From Serinibacter salmoneus (GTDB lineage Bacteria; Actinomycetota; Actinomycetes; Actinomycetales; Beutenbergiaceae): 64,000 nt of DNA. The stretch is taken from positions 496,001 through 560,000 of the forward strand of contig NZ_PDJD01000001.1 in NCBI RefSeq assembly GCF_002563925.1, read 5' to 3'. Under the pieces are notes generated by a model, which had not been told where the DNA came from, made no database searches, and saw nothing but the letters and a program-made list of their open reading frames with translations. Numbering within the stretch: the first letter of the stretch is position 1; each line of letters opens with the position of its first letter. Below are positions 38,572-47,072 of the stretch, piece by piece. The translations under genes were made by a program, and so were the position numbers.

Positions 38572-40139
38572 CCACCTTCGTCGCCCCCGACATCGATTGG
38601 GGTGCACTCGCCCCGGTGATCGCCACCGCACTCGGCGGCGTGATCGCGGTGTTCGTCGCGGTCTTCGTACCAGCCGGCATCCGCCGGGACATCCAGGTCG
38701 CTCTGACCTTCCTGACCACGGTGGTGGCACTGCTGCTCGTGGTGTGGCGCTGGGTGGTCGTGGTGGGCACCGGGGAGTCGGTGATCGCCGCCGGCCAGCT
38801 CGCCGAGGACGGTCCGGCCCTGGCCGCCCAGCTCGTGATCCTCGTCATCGCACTGGTGGGCTTCGCCGTCGTGGCGGCCCGCGTGGGTGGTGAGGAGGCG
38901 TTCGCGCCGCAGGGCGCCGCGCCTCCCGGGTCGGACTACGAGGAGGCCGCCAACCGCGCCGGGCTGCAGCAGACCGAGGTGTTCCCGCTGCTGCTGTTCA
39001 GCCTGACCGGGATGCTCGTGTTCCCGATGGCCAACGACCTGCTCGTGCTGTTCGTGGCTCTCGAGGTGCTCTCCCTGCCGCTGTATGTGCTCAGTGCCCT
39101 GGCACGCCGTCGTCGACTGCTCTCCCAGGAAGCTGCGCTGAAGTACTTCCTGCTCGGGGCGTTCTCCTCGGCGATCTTCCTGTTCGGCATCGCGCTGCTG
39201 TACGGCTACTCCGGTTCGCTGATCTACGGCGACCTCGCCACCGCGGCCAGCGCTACGGCCGGCATGGAGGGTATGGCCGTTGTCGGCTTCGTGCTGCTCC
39301 TGGTCGGCCTGCTGTTCAAGGTGGGCGCGGTGCCCTTCCACGCGTGGGTGCCCGACGTCTACCAGGGCGCACCCACCCCGGTCACCGGCTTCATGGCCGC
39401 CGCCACCAAGGCTGCAGCCTTCGCCGCCATCGCCCGCGTGCTGTACGTGGCCGCACCTGGTCTCGGGTGGGACCTCGCGCCGCTGCTGTGGGGCGTGGCG
39501 ATCCTCTCGATGGTGTTCGGCACCGTGCTCGCGATCGTCCAGACGGACATCAAGCGCACCCTGGCCTACTCCTCGATCGCTCACGCCGGCTTCGCGCTCG
39601 TGGCCCTCGTGGGGCTCTCGGCGCAGGGCCCCACAGCACTGTTGTTCTACCTGCTCGCGTACGGGGTGGCGACAGTCGGTTCGTTCGCGGTCATCACCGT
39701 GGTCCGGGAGCAGGACGAGACCGGCAGCGTGCGTGGTGAGGCCACCCACCTGTCGCAGTGGGCGGGTCTGGGGCGTCGGCACCCGATGCTGGCCTCCGCC
39801 ATGGGGCTGTTCCTCCTCTCCTTCGCGGGGATCCCGCTCACCGCGGGCTTCATCGGGAAGTTCGAGGCGTTCAGCGCGGCTGCGGACGGCGGAGCCTGGC
39901 CGCTCGTGCTCGTCGCCGTGCTCGCCTCCGCGGCAGCCGCGTTCTTCTACGTGCGGGTGATCGTGCTGATGTTCTTCACCCAGCCGGAGGAGTCGGAGAT
40001 GCCCGGGGCCACGGTCGTGGCGCCCTCGGCGCTCACCACCACCACGGTGGCGGTGTGCGCCGCGCTGACGCTGATTCTCGGTGTGTTCCCGGCGCCGGTT
40101 CTCGATCTGCTCTCCCGGGCAGTTATGTTCGTGGTGTGA
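38568..40139 (+). CDS. nuoN: NADH-quinone oxidoreductase subunit N
   Basis: 523 residues, the third antiporter-like pump and last Complex I gene. GAVPFHAWVPDVYQGAPTPVTGFMAAATKAAAF is the family motif; lysines in VGLLFKVGA and TDIKRTLAYSSIAHAGF suit proton transfer. GTG overlaps nuoM by four bases, and its own end overlaps the GTG of the polyprenyl synthase gene. Confidence 0.97.
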   Translation: MTTFVAPDIDWGALAPVIATALGGVIAVFVAVFVPAGIRRDIQVALTFLTTVVALLLVVWRWVVVVGTGESVIAAGQLAEDGPALAAQLVILVIALVGFAVVAARVGGEEAFAPQGAAPPGSDYEEAANRAGLQQTEVFPLLLFSLTGMLVFPMANDLLVLFVALEVLSLPLYVLSALARRRRLLSQEAALKYFLLGAFSSAIFLFGIALLYGYSGSLIYGDLATAASATAGMEGMAVVGFVLLLVGLLFKVGAVPFHAWVPDVYQGAPTPVTGFMAAATKAAAFAAIARVLYVAAPGLGWDLAPLLWGVAILSMVFGTVLAIVQTDIKRTLAYSSIAHAGFALVALVGLSAQGPTALLFYLLAYGVATVGSFAVITVVREQDETGSVRGEATHLSQWAGLGRRHPMLASAMGLFLLSFAGIPLTAGFIGKFEAFSAAADGGAWPLVLVAVLASAAAAFFYVRVIVLMFFTQPEESEMPGATVVAPSALTTTTVAVCAALTLILGVFPAPVLDLLSRAVMFVV

Positions 40140-41158
40140 GCACCACACCCCTGCCGCTGCACGACCCGGGTCTCGAGGACATCCTGGTCGAGGGACTGGC
40201 GGAGATCGAGAGGCGGCTGGCCGTGGCGGTCAGCCGGACCAGCGTCCTGGACGATGCGCCCTCCAGCCACCTGCTGAGCGCGGGCGGCAAGCGCATGCGC
40301 CCGGCGCTGGCGCTGCTGGCCGCCCAGCTCGGCACCGGCACATCCGAGGAGGTCCTCGAGGCCGCGGTCGGGGTCGAGCTCACTCACCTGGCCTCGCTGT
40401 ACCACGACGACGTCATGGACTCCGCGAGCACTCGGCGCGGCGCCCCGAGCGCCCACCACGTGTGGGGGAACTCGGTCGCGATCCTGGCCGGTGACCTGCT
40501 GTTCGCCCGTGCCTCCCAGACCGTGGCGGGGTTGGGCCCGGTGGCGGTGCGGATCCAGGCGGAGACGTTCGAGCGGCTGTGCGTGGGGCAGCTGCACGAG
40601 ACGATCGGGCCGCAGGGCGAGACCGACCCGGTGGAGCACCACATCGGTGTGCTCGCCGGGAAGACGGGATCGCTGATCGCCGCCTCCGCGCACTACGGCG
40701 CGCTGTTCGCTGGCGTGACCGGGGACGCGCTGCGGGCCGTGGTGGAGTACGGCGAGCGGGTGGGCGTCGCCTTCCAGTTGGCCGACGATGTGCTCGATCT
40801 GACCTCCTCCGCCGAGGTGCTCGGGAAGACGCCCGGCACCGATCTGCGCGAGGGTGTTCCCACGATGCCGGTCCTGCTCCTGCGGCGCCGTATCGCGGCG
40901 AGCGGCGCGGATGCAGGGGACGCCGAGGGCGTGGCCATCCTGGCTGCCCTGGATGGCGAGTCCGGCGATCTGGCGCAGCCCGCGGTGCTGGCGGACGTGG
41001 TGGCGCGGTTGTCCGCACACCCTGTCATGGAGGAGGCCCGCGAGATGGCGCGGCAGTGGTCGCGTGACGCGGTCGCGCAACTGGACGTGCTGCCCGAATC
41101 CGCCACGAAGGACGCGATGAAGGAGTTCGCGGACCTCGTCGTGGAGCGAATGGCCTGA
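40136..41158 (+). CDS. All-trans polyprenyl diphosphate synthase
   Basis: 340 residues of the IspB/GrcC/HepT family; it elongates FPP or GGPP with IPP to make the menaquinone side chain. Both Asp-rich motifs are present: DDVMD at 91-95 and DDVLD at 217-221, with GGKRMRPAL upstream and GKTPGTDLREG downstream. Exact chain length cannot be read from sequence. GTG 40136 overlaps the nuoN stop, placing quinone-chain synthesis at the end of the Complex I operon. Confidence 0.9.
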   Translation: MSTTPLPLHDPGLEDILVEGLAEIERRLAVAVSRTSVLDDAPSSHLLSAGGKRMRPALALLAAQLGTGTSEEVLEAAVGVELTHLASLYHDDVMDSASTRRGAPSAHHVWGNSVAILAGDLLFARASQTVAGLGPVAVRIQAETFERLCVGQLHETIGPQGETDPVEHHIGVLAGKTGSLIAASAHYGALFAGVTGDALRAVVEYGERVGVAFQLADDVLDLTSSAEVLGKTPGTDLREGVPTMPVLLLRRRIAASGADAGDAEGVAILAALDGESGDLAQPAVLADVVARLSAHPVMEEAREMARQWSRDAVAQLDVLPESATKDAMKEFADLVVERMA

Positions 41159-41252
41159 CCTCTCGGCCGGCCCAGGTGAGGGTTACCTTGCCTGCGGCGC
41201 GTAGACTCCACCCGTGGTCAGTCGCCCGATGCCCGTCTGCTAGGAGTTCCGT

Positions 41253-42641
41253 TTGAGTCTGCGTGTCGCCGTTGTCGGAGCCGGTCCCGCCGGCATCTAC
41301 GCCTCCGACATCCTCTCCCGCGAGATCCCGGGGATCGCGATCGATCTGTTCGACCGTCTCCCGGCACCCTACGGTCTCGTGCGCTATGGCGTCGCACCCG
41401 ACCACCCGCGCATCAAGGGGATCGTGTCCGCGCTCAACAAAGTGCTCGCCCGCGGTGACATCCGCCTGCTGGGCAACGTCGATATCGGCACCGACCTGAC
41501 GCAGGCGGACCTGGCGGCGCACTACGACGCCGTGATCTTCGCCACCGGGGCGATCCATGACGCGGCGCTGGACATCCCCGGTATCGACCTGACCGGCTCC
41601 TTCGGTGCCGCCGACTTCGTTTCCTGGTTCGACGGCCACCCGGACTACCCGCGGACGTGGCCGTTGGAGGCACGGGAGATCGCGGTGATCGGCGCGGGGA
41701 ACGTGGCGCTGGACGTGGCGCGGATGTTGGCCAAGCACCCGAAGGACCTCGCGTCCACCGAGATCCCGGCGAACGTGGCGCAGGGTCTGGCGGCCTCCCC
41801 GGTGACCGATGTGCACGTCTTCGCCCGGCGCGGGCCCGCACAGGCCAAGTTCACGCCGCTGGAGCTGCGAGAGCTGGGCCACGTCCCGGACGTGGACGTG
41901 GTGGTCTACCCCGAGGACTTCGACTTCGACGAGGGCTCCCAGGCGGCGATGGAGGAGTCGAATCAGGTCCGCCAGGTGGTCACCACCCTCACCGACTGGG
42001 CGCTGAACGACCCGGCGGAGTCCACCGCCTCCCGCCGGCTGCACCTGCACTTCCTGCACCGTCCGGTGGAGGTCGTCTCCGACGGTGCCGGTCACGTGGC
42101 GGGACTCGTCACCGAGCGCACGGTCCTCGTGGGCGACGGGTCGGTCACGGGCACCGGTGAGATGGTCACCACGCCGGTCCAGGCGCTCTACCGGGCCGTG
42201 GGCTACTTCGGCTCACCGCTGCCCGATGTTCCCTTCGACCAGACGCGCGGTGTCATTCCCAACGATGGTGGGCGGGTGCTGGGCGCCGACGGGTCGCCGA
42301 TCCCCGGGATGTACGCCACCGGCTGGATCAAGCGCGGCCCGGTCGGGCTCATCGGCTCCACCAAGTCCGATGCGCGGGAGACGGTGAGCCACCTGGTCGC
42401 CGACCTGCGTGAGGGAATCGGTCTGCGCCCGGTGGTCGAAGGCTCCGAGGACGATGCCGACGTGCTCGCCCTCCTGGCGGAGCGCGGCGTCGAGGTGACG
42501 ACCTGGCAGGGCTGGGAACTGCTCGAGGCGCACGAGAGGGCGCTCGGTGAGGCCGAGGGTCGCGAGCGCATCAAGGTGGTTCCCCGCGAGGAGATGGTGG
42601 CGATCTCCCGCGCCGGCGCCCCGGTGGGCGCCGGCGAGTAG
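41253..42641 (+). CDS. fprA: FprA-type ferredoxin/adrenodoxin-NADP reductase
   Basis: 462 residues; FAD- and NADPH-binding reductase like mycobacterial FprA, moving electrons between NADP(H) and ferredoxins. N-terminal VVGAGPAGIYASDIL binds FAD, the middle VIGAGNVALDVARML binds NADP, and GWIKRGPVGLIGSTKSDA is the family's C-terminal signature. Rare TTG start at 41253 is supported by TAGGAG 7 nt upstream and by the family start. A TAGACT -10-like box lies at 41202-41207, giving a leader of about 40 nt. Confidence 0.93.
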   Translation: MSLRVAVVGAGPAGIYASDILSREIPGIAIDLFDRLPAPYGLVRYGVAPDHPRIKGIVSALNKVLARGDIRLLGNVDIGTDLTQADLAAHYDAVIFATGAIHDAALDIPGIDLTGSFGAADFVSWFDGHPDYPRTWPLEAREIAVIGAGNVALDVARMLAKHPKDLASTEIPANVAQGLAASPVTDVHVFARRGPAQAKFTPLELRELGHVPDVDVVVYPEDFDFDEGSQAAMEESNQVRQVVTTLTDWALNDPAESTASRRLHLHFLHRPVEVVSDGAGHVAGLVTERTVLVGDGSVTGTGEMVTTPVQALYRAVGYFGSPLPDVPFDQTRGVIPNDGGRVLGADGSPIPGMYATGWIKRGPVGLIGSTKSDARETVSHLVADLREGIGLRPVVEGSEDDADVLALLAERGVEVTTWQGWELLEAHERALGEAEGRERIKVVPREEMVAISRAGAPVGAGE

Positions 42642-42687
42642 CGCCGTCTGCCCACGGACCGCCCGCCTCCAGGGGACTCCCAGCATT

Positions 42688-42706
42688 CCTGCCGCACAAT
42701 GGCAGG
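42688..42706 (+). other. Hairpin directly before the htpX start codon
   Basis: CCTGCC, a seven-base loop, GGCAGG, ending at the base before the GTG at 42707. The gene has no other ribosome site, so the stem could mask the start or act as an operator. Confidence 0.4.
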
Positions 42707-43603
42707 GTGACCACCCCCTTCGCACCCGGCCACTCCCACCACAACGCTGCCAAGACCGCGCTGCTGTTCGGTGCGCTCTGGGCGGTGCTCCTTGTGCTCG
42801 GCGCGCTCCTGGCAGGGGGCACCGGCAACTCCGCGTTCATCTGGGTCTTCGCCGGTATCGGATTGCTCTCGACCGCCTACAGTTACTGGAACTCCGACAA
42901 GATCGCGATCCGGTCCATGCGCGCGCAGCCCGTCACGCGGGAGCAGGCGCCCACGCTCTACCGGATCGTGGAGGAGCTCTCCGCCCGGGCCGGGCAGCCG
43001 ATGCCGCGCCTGTACGTGGCGCCCACCGAGACCCCGAATGCGTTCGCGACGGGCCGCAACCCACGCAACGCTGCCGTGTGCTGCACGGTGGGGATCATGC
43101 GGCTGCTGAACGAGCGCGAACTGCGCGGGGTGTTGGGCCACGAACTGATGCACGTGTACAACCGGGACATCCTGACCTCATCCGTTGCCGCGGCCGTGGC
43201 GGGCGTCATCACCTCGGTGGCGCAGTTCATGCTGTTCTTCGGGGGCGGTGGCCGGGACCGCCAGGGCAATCCGATCGCGATGATCGGGATGCTGCTGGCA
43301 GCCCTGCTCGCCCCGTTCGCGGCCTCCATGATCCAACTCGCGATCTCCCGTACCCGGGAGTACGACGCCGACGAGGACGGTGCTCGCCTCACGGGTGACC
43401 CGCTCGGCCTCGCGTCCGCCTTGCGGGCGATCGAGGCAGGGGTGTCCGCCGCGCCGATGCGAGCGAGTCAGCAGACGGAGAACGTCTCCCATCTCATGAT
43501 CGCCAACCCCTTCCGCGGCGGTGGCATGAGCCGGATGTTCGCCACGCACCCTCCGATGGCCGACCGCATTGCGCGACTGGAGTCCCAGGCCGGCGTCCGG
43601 TAG
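42707..43603 (+). CDS. htpX: Membrane zinc metalloprotease HtpX
   Basis: 298 residues, M48 family. Two N-terminal membrane helices (AKTALLFGALWAVLLVLGALL and SAFIWVFAGIGLLSTAYSYW), then the zinc motif HELMH at 145-149 and the third ligand Glu in SRTREYDADEDG, with two more hydrophobic stretches between. HtpX removes misfolded membrane proteins at the cytoplasmic face. GTG 42707 is preceded by a hairpin rather than a Shine-Dalgarno. Confidence 0.93.
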   Translation: MTTPFAPGHSHHNAAKTALLFGALWAVLLVLGALLAGGTGNSAFIWVFAGIGLLSTAYSYWNSDKIAIRSMRAQPVTREQAPTLYRIVEELSARAGQPMPRLYVAPTETPNAFATGRNPRNAAVCCTVGIMRLLNERELRGVLGHELMHVYNRDILTSSVAAAVAGVITSVAQFMLFFGGGGRDRQGNPIAMIGMLLAALLAPFAASMIQLAISRTREYDADEDGARLTGDPLGLASALRAIEAGVSAAPMRASQQTENVSHLMIANPFRGGGMSRMFATHPPMADRIARLESQAGVR

Positions 43604-43703
43604 CGACCCTCGGTGTGCGGCAGGTCACGACACCGTGACCCAAAAGTTATCCGTCTGGGACCCATGGCCCAGGCGGTGGGCGGATGCGGCCAATAGCGTG
43701 GAC

Positions 43704-43731
43704 GTCAGTGGTTGAGCAATCCACCACTGAC
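43704..43731 (+). other. 9-bp inverted repeat in the leader of the 43766 gene
   Basis: GTCAGTGGT, ten-base loop, ACCACTGAC. It starts five bases after a TAGCGT -10-like box (43694-43699) and ends 34 bp before the ATG. It could be an mRNA hairpin or an operator. Confidence 0.45.
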
Positions 43732-43765
43732 ACTCCGGCCCCCATTCTAGAAAGAGAACCACCTC

Positions 43766-44428
43766 ATGCGTTCCGCATTCGACAAGCTCATTTCCTGGAC
43801 CGGCCTCGGCATGGCCGCCGTCCTCCTCGTCGCCGGTGGCCTGCTGACCTGGGCCTCCGTCTTCGTCGGTGACCAGGTCAACAGCCAGCTCTCCGCGCAG
43901 GACATCACGATGCCCACCTCCGAGGCCATCGACGCCCAGCTCGAGAGCGGCCGCCTCAGCCAGGAGGACGCCGACGCGCTGTACCCGTTCGCCGGCAAGG
44001 AGATGGTGACCGGCCCCGCGGCCCGCGCCTACGCCGACCACTACATCCAGGCCCACATGAACGCCGGTTCCTACGGCCTCGAGGCCACCGTGTCCGAGAT
44101 GGGCGTGGACACCTCCGCCTGGGAGCTCCCGCTCACCTACTCCAGCGCCGGAACCGTCTCCAGCGCGATCGAGGCCGACGAGTCCCTGTCCGACGACGTG
44201 AAGGCCGAAGCCACCCAGGCCGTCTCCGACTTCCGGATGGACACGCTCTTCACGGGTAACACGCTGCGCGGGCTGCTGCTGTACGGGTACGCGTTCGCCA
44301 CCATCGGCTCCATCGCCGGTATCGCCGCGGTCGTCTGCTTCGTCGGCGCCGTCGCCCTGGCCATCCTCGGGGTGTTCGGTCTGCGTCACGCCGGCAAGGT
44401 GGCCGCGACCGAGAAGGCCGCCGCCTGA
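43766..44428 (+). CDS. Unknown membrane protein with a large extracytoplasmic loop
   Basis: 220 residues. Helix 1 (residues ~12-34, GLGMAAVLLVAGGLLTWASVFVG), then ~130 acidic residues without Cys, then two hydrophobic segments near the C-terminus (LRGLLLYGYAFATIGSIAGIA and VVCFVGAVALAILGVFGL), and a short charged tail. The loop begins with alternating acidic and Ser/Ala helices (TSEAIDAQLESGRLSQEDADALYPFAGKEM). No family recognised. Monocistronic by layout: its own leader hairpin before and a strong terminator 18 bp after the stop. RBS AAAGAG. Confidence 0.75.
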   Translation: MRSAFDKLISWTGLGMAAVLLVAGGLLTWASVFVGDQVNSQLSAQDITMPTSEAIDAQLESGRLSQEDADALYPFAGKEMVTGPAARAYADHYIQAHMNAGSYGLEATVSEMGVDTSAWELPLTYSSAGTVSSAIEADESLSDDVKAEATQAVSDFRMDTLFTGNTLRGLLLYGYAFATIGSIAGIAAVVCFVGAVALAILGVFGLRHAGKVAATEKAAA

Positions 44429-44445
44429 CCTGCTGACGAACCACG

Positions 44446-44477
44446 CGACGCCCGGGAACCTCGGTTCCCGGGCGTCG
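44446..44477. terminator. Bidirectional terminator, 15-bp perfect stem
   Basis: CGACGCCCGGGAACC, two bases, GGTTCCCGGGCGTCG, between the convergent unknown membrane gene and yajQ. Confidence 0.88.
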
Positions 44478-44497
44478 TCGTGTCTGCGGTCAGGGTT

Positions 44498-44995
44498 TCA
44501 GCGGTAGTTGACGAACTGGACCGCGAAGTCGAGGTCGGCGCCCCGCAGGAGTTGCTGCACGGCCTGCAGGTCGTCACGGCTCTTGCTGCTGACCCGGACC
44601 TCATCTCCCTGGATCTGCGCCTTGACGCCCTTGGGGCCCTCGTCGCGGATGAGCTTGCCGACCTTCTTGGCGTTCTCCGAGCCCAGGCCCTCCCGCAGGG
44701 AGCCCGCGAGCCGATAGAGCTTCCCGGAGAGCGTGGGCTCCTTGTCCTCGCCGAAGTCGATCGACTTCAGGGACACGCCCCGCTTCACGAGTTTGGTCTC
44801 CAGCACGTCCAGTGCCGCGGTGACGCGCTCGGCGGAGTTCGCCTGGATGAGGATGCTCTCCCCGCTCCAGGCGATCGAGGCGTCCACACCGCGGAAGTCG
44901 TAGCGCTGGGACACCTCCTTGGCGGCCTGGTTCAGGGCGTTGTCGACCTCCTGGCGGTCGACCTTGCTGACGACGTCGAACGAGGAGTCGGCCAT
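44498..44995 (-). CDS. yajQ: YajQ family nucleotide-binding protein
   Basis: 165 residues with the full family sequence: [32 protein letters not shown] at the start, [20 protein letters not shown] in the middle and a repeat of the ferredoxin-like fold. Some YajQ proteins bind cyclic-di-GMP; others bind RNA or nucleotides. ATG 44995 has AGGAGG 5-6 nt upstream. A frame extending to 45367 runs through the intergenic repeat and tRNA and is not coding. Confidence 0.92.
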   Translation of the reverse strand: MADSSFDVVSKVDRQEVDNALNQAAKEVSQRYDFRGVDASIAWSGESILIQANSAERVTAALDVLETKLVKRGVSLKSIDFGEDKEPTLSGKLYRLAGSLREGLGSENAKKVGKLIRDEGPKGVKAQIQGDEVRVSSKSRDDLQAVQQLLRGADLDFAVQFVNYR

Positions 44996-45091
44996 CTCGT
45001 GCCTCCTTGGGCTGGGCTGGTCACGCGTGCTGCGCGATGGGTTGTGGCCACCCACGGTAGTCGTCCTCGCGCTCAGGCGGCCCCCGTGCGC

Positions 45092-45296
45092 GCCGAGCGT
45101 GTGGTTGCGCACCACCCACCTCGCCGAGGGTGTGGTTGCGCAGGGTTCGCGCGCTGGCGGGCTGCCTAAGGGCACGGTCGGCGGGGGTGTGGTGTGCCGA
45201 GGGTGTGGTTGCGCACCACCCACCTCGCCGAGGGTGTGGTTGCGCAGGGTTCGCGCGCTGGCGGGCTGCCTAAGGGCCTGGTCGGCGGGGGTGGGG
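45092..45296. repeat. 104-bp tandem duplication with nested 20-bp repeats
   Basis: Two head-to-tail copies of a 104-bp unit start at 45092 and 45196 and differ by a few bases. Inside each, GCCGAGSGTGTGGTTGCGCA occurs twice, 31 bp apart, giving copies at 45092, 45123, 45196 and 45227. GTGGT-N5-ACCAC and CCTCG-C-CGAGG dyads could form hairpins. This fills most of the 341-bp gap between yajQ and tRNA-Tyr; no gene is seen there. Confidence 0.85.
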
Positions 45297-45306
45297 GAAC
45301 GCAGAA

Positions 45307-45332
45307 GGCCCGGACCTTGCGGTCCGGGCCTG
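45307..45332 (-). terminator. Terminator after tRNA-Tyr
   Basis: AGGCCCGGACC, loop TTGC, GGTCCGGGCCT; an 11-bp perfect stem starting 4 bp past the tRNA 3' end in its direction of transcription. Confidence 0.85.
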
Positions 45333-45336
45333 GCGT

Positions 45337-45417
45337 GGCAGGTGAGGGATTCGAACCCCCGAAGCATTCCGCGGCTGATTTACAGTCAGCTCCCTTTGGC
45401 CGCTCGGGCAACCTGCC
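45337..45417 (-). tRNA. tRNA-Tyr (GTA)
   Basis: 81 nt. Acceptor GGCAGGT pairs with ACCTGCC; anticodon loop CTGTAAA; T loop TTCGAAT in a perfect stem; long variable arm as expected for class II tRNA-Tyr. CCA is not encoded. Confidence 0.95.
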
Positions 45418-45490
45418 AGTGCCCTCGCGGGCCGGTCGATCATAGCCCCCGAGAGCCCGAGATGCGAAATCCACGACGGCGCAGGTCGCC

Positions 45491-46531
45491 TCATGCGCCC
45501 GGCGCGCCACCCGCCGGGGTGCCCGAAGGACCGACCGCGGCGCCCGCGCCCGCACCCGCGCCCGCGCCCGCACCCGCGACGCGGGCGGCGCGGTGCAGGG
45601 CGCGCTCGGCGCGGCGCAGCGCGCGCTCGGCGCGCACCCGGCGGGCGCCGTCGATCGTGATGAGCACCAGTGCCACCCAGACCAGGCCGAACCCGACCCA
45701 GCGGGCCACGGGCATCTCCTCGCCGAGCACCACCACCGCCAGGGTGAGCTGGATGATCGGCGTCATGTACTGCAGGGTCCCCACCGTCGCCAGGGGGAGA
45801 TGACGAGCGGCGCTGGCGAACAGCAGGAGGGGGACCGCCGTCACGGGTCCGGACAGCATCAGCAGCACGGCGTACCACCCGGGCCCGGTGCTCTGGCCGG
45901 GGCCGCCGAAGGCGCCCTGTCCGGTCACCGCGAGGAACACCAGATACCCCAGGGCCAGGGGCGTGAGCACCATCGTCTCCACGGTCAACCCGGGCAGCGC
46001 GGCGACATCGGCGCCCACCCGGTTCTTCATCAACCCGTACAGTCCGAACGTTCCCGCGAGCGTGAGGGCGATCCACGGGAATGTGCCGTATCCCACACCG
46101 ATCACGAGCACGGCGAGCGCCGTCAACGCGAGCCCGATCCACTGGGCCGGGACCAGCCGTTCGCGCAGCAGCAGGACCGCGAGCAGGGAGGTCACGATCG
46201 GGTTGATGAAGTACCCCAGTGCCGCATCCGCGGTACGGCCGGTGGAGACGGCGATCACGTACACCGTCCAGTTCGTCCCGACCAGGAAGGCGGCGGCGAT
46301 GAGCAGCCGCATCAGACGGGGGCTGCGCAGCACGGCTCGCACCTGGGAGAAGGAGCGCATCACGGCCAGCAGCAGCACGCACAGCAGCAGGCTCCACACC
46401 ACGCGGTGGCCCACCACCTCCAGCGCGCCGGCGGGCGCGAGGGCCGCGATGTACAGGGGCATCAGGCCCCACAGCAGGTACGCCGAGATGCCGGCGGGAA
46501 GGCCCCAGCGGCTGGGGAGGGGAGCGGCCAC
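45491..46531 (-). CDS. rarD: EamA family transporter RarD
   Basis: 346 residues, ten membrane helices in two EamA repeats. [20 protein letters not shown] and [14 protein letters not shown] are the RarD start; [19 protein letters not shown] ends the first repeat; [19 protein letters not shown] is in the second. Substrate unknown (the name comes from chloramphenicol sensitivity). The cytoplasmic tail has an Arg/Ala coiled helix and a Gly-Ala dipeptide run from a short GC repeat near 45540-45582. Confidence 0.9.
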   Translation of the reverse strand: MAAPLPSRWGLPAGISAYLLWGLMPLYIAALAPAGALEVVGHRVVWSLLLCVLLLAVMRSFSQVRAVLRSPRLMRLLIAAAFLVGTNWTVYVIAVSTGRTADAALGYFINPIVTSLLAVLLLRERLVPAQWIGLALTALAVLVIGVGYGTFPWIALTLAGTFGLYGLMKNRVGADVAALPGLTVETMVLTPLALGYLVFLAVTGQGAFGGPGQSTGPGWYAVLLMLSGPVTAVPLLLFASAARHLPLATVGTLQYMTPIIQLTLAVVVLGEEMPVARWVGFGLVWVALVLITIDGARRVRAERALRRAERALHRAARVAGAGAGAGAGAGAAVGPSGTPAGGAPGA

Positions 46532-46575
46532 GTGCTCAGCCTAGAGCGGCGTGGCGAGGCCCACGTGGAGCCGAT

Positions 46576-46604
46576 TTCGCGTCTGGCCAGAAGTTGTGTA
46601 CTCT
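46576..46604 (+). promoter_or_regulatory. Candidate promoter of the tRNA-Thr/tRNA-Met/rpmG group
   Basis: TTCGCG (46576-46581), 17-bp spacer, TACTCT (46599-46604) with an upstream TGTG; transcription would start close to the tRNA-Thr 5' end. Confidence 0.55.
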
Positions 46605-46613
46605 CGCATGGCT

Positions 46614-46686
46614 GCCCCGATAGCTCAGTCGGCAGAGCGTCTCCATGGTAAGGAGAAGGTCAAGGGTTCGATTCCCTTTCGGGGCT
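46614..46686 (+). tRNA. tRNA-Thr (GGT)
   Basis: 73 nt. Acceptor GCCCCGA/TCGGGGC, anticodon stem TCTCC/GGAGA around ATGGTAA, T arm AAGGG-TTCGATT-CCCTT. CCA not encoded. Confidence 0.96.
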
Positions 46687-46723
46687 CTGGTCGTGCCACC
46701 GCACTCGCGGTGGTCAGGACCGT

Positions 46724-46800
46724 GGCGGGGTAGCTCAGCTGGTCAGAGCGCACGACTCATAATCGTGAGGTCGCGGGTTCGAGCCCCGCTCCCGCTACCA
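46724..46800 (+). tRNA. tRNA-Met (CAT), elongator
   Basis: 77 nt including encoded CCA. Anticodon stem CACGA/TCGTG around CTCATAA; the acceptor has a G-U pair at each end. Position before rpmG suggests elongator Met; a lysidine-modified Ile tRNA cannot be excluded by eye. Confidence 0.93.
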
Positions 46801-46895
46801 CGTGTGCCCCGCCGGGGTGCACTTCGTCCCGCGCGTCGGCCGCTGCACCGGCGAGCGGTGAGCCCGGGCAGCAACGCGACGAAAAGGACACGGCC

Positions 46896-47066
46896 GTGGC
46901 CAGCAAGACCTCTGACATCCGCCCGAAGATCACTCTCGCCTGCTCGGAGTGCAAGGAGCGGAACTACATCACCAAGAAGAACCGTCGGAACAACCCCGAC
47001 CGTCTCGAGCTGAAGAAGTACTGCGCGCGCTGCAACACCTCCACGGCGCACCGCGAGACCCGCTGA
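46896..47066 (+). CDS. rpmG: 50S ribosomal protein L33
   Basis: 56 residues, standard L33. GTG 46896 begins [19 protein letters not shown]. Two CxxC pairs (CSEC and CARC) are kept, so this is the zinc-binding paralogue, which is repressed by zinc in genomes that carry a second, Cys-free copy. Follows tRNA-Thr and tRNA-Met, the usual actinobacterial order, and precedes the dehydratase pair by 6 bp. Confidence 0.95.
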   Translation: MASKTSDIRPKITLACSECKERNYITKKNRRNNPDRLELKKYCARCNTSTAHRETR

Positions 47067-47072
47067 GCCCAC

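Noticed and set aside
41171-41194. DtxR/IdeR iron box before fprA
   Set aside because: The AGG-N9-CCT half-sites fit but only about 10 of 15 core positions match; too weak in GC-rich DNA.
45092-45296. CRISPR array
   Set aside because: Only two long units in head-to-tail contact, with no unique spacers and no cas genes nearby.
44996-45367. N-terminal extension of YajQ
   Set aside because: It passes through the tandem repeat, terminator and tRNA-Tyr; ATG 44995 has a strong ribosome site and matches the family start.
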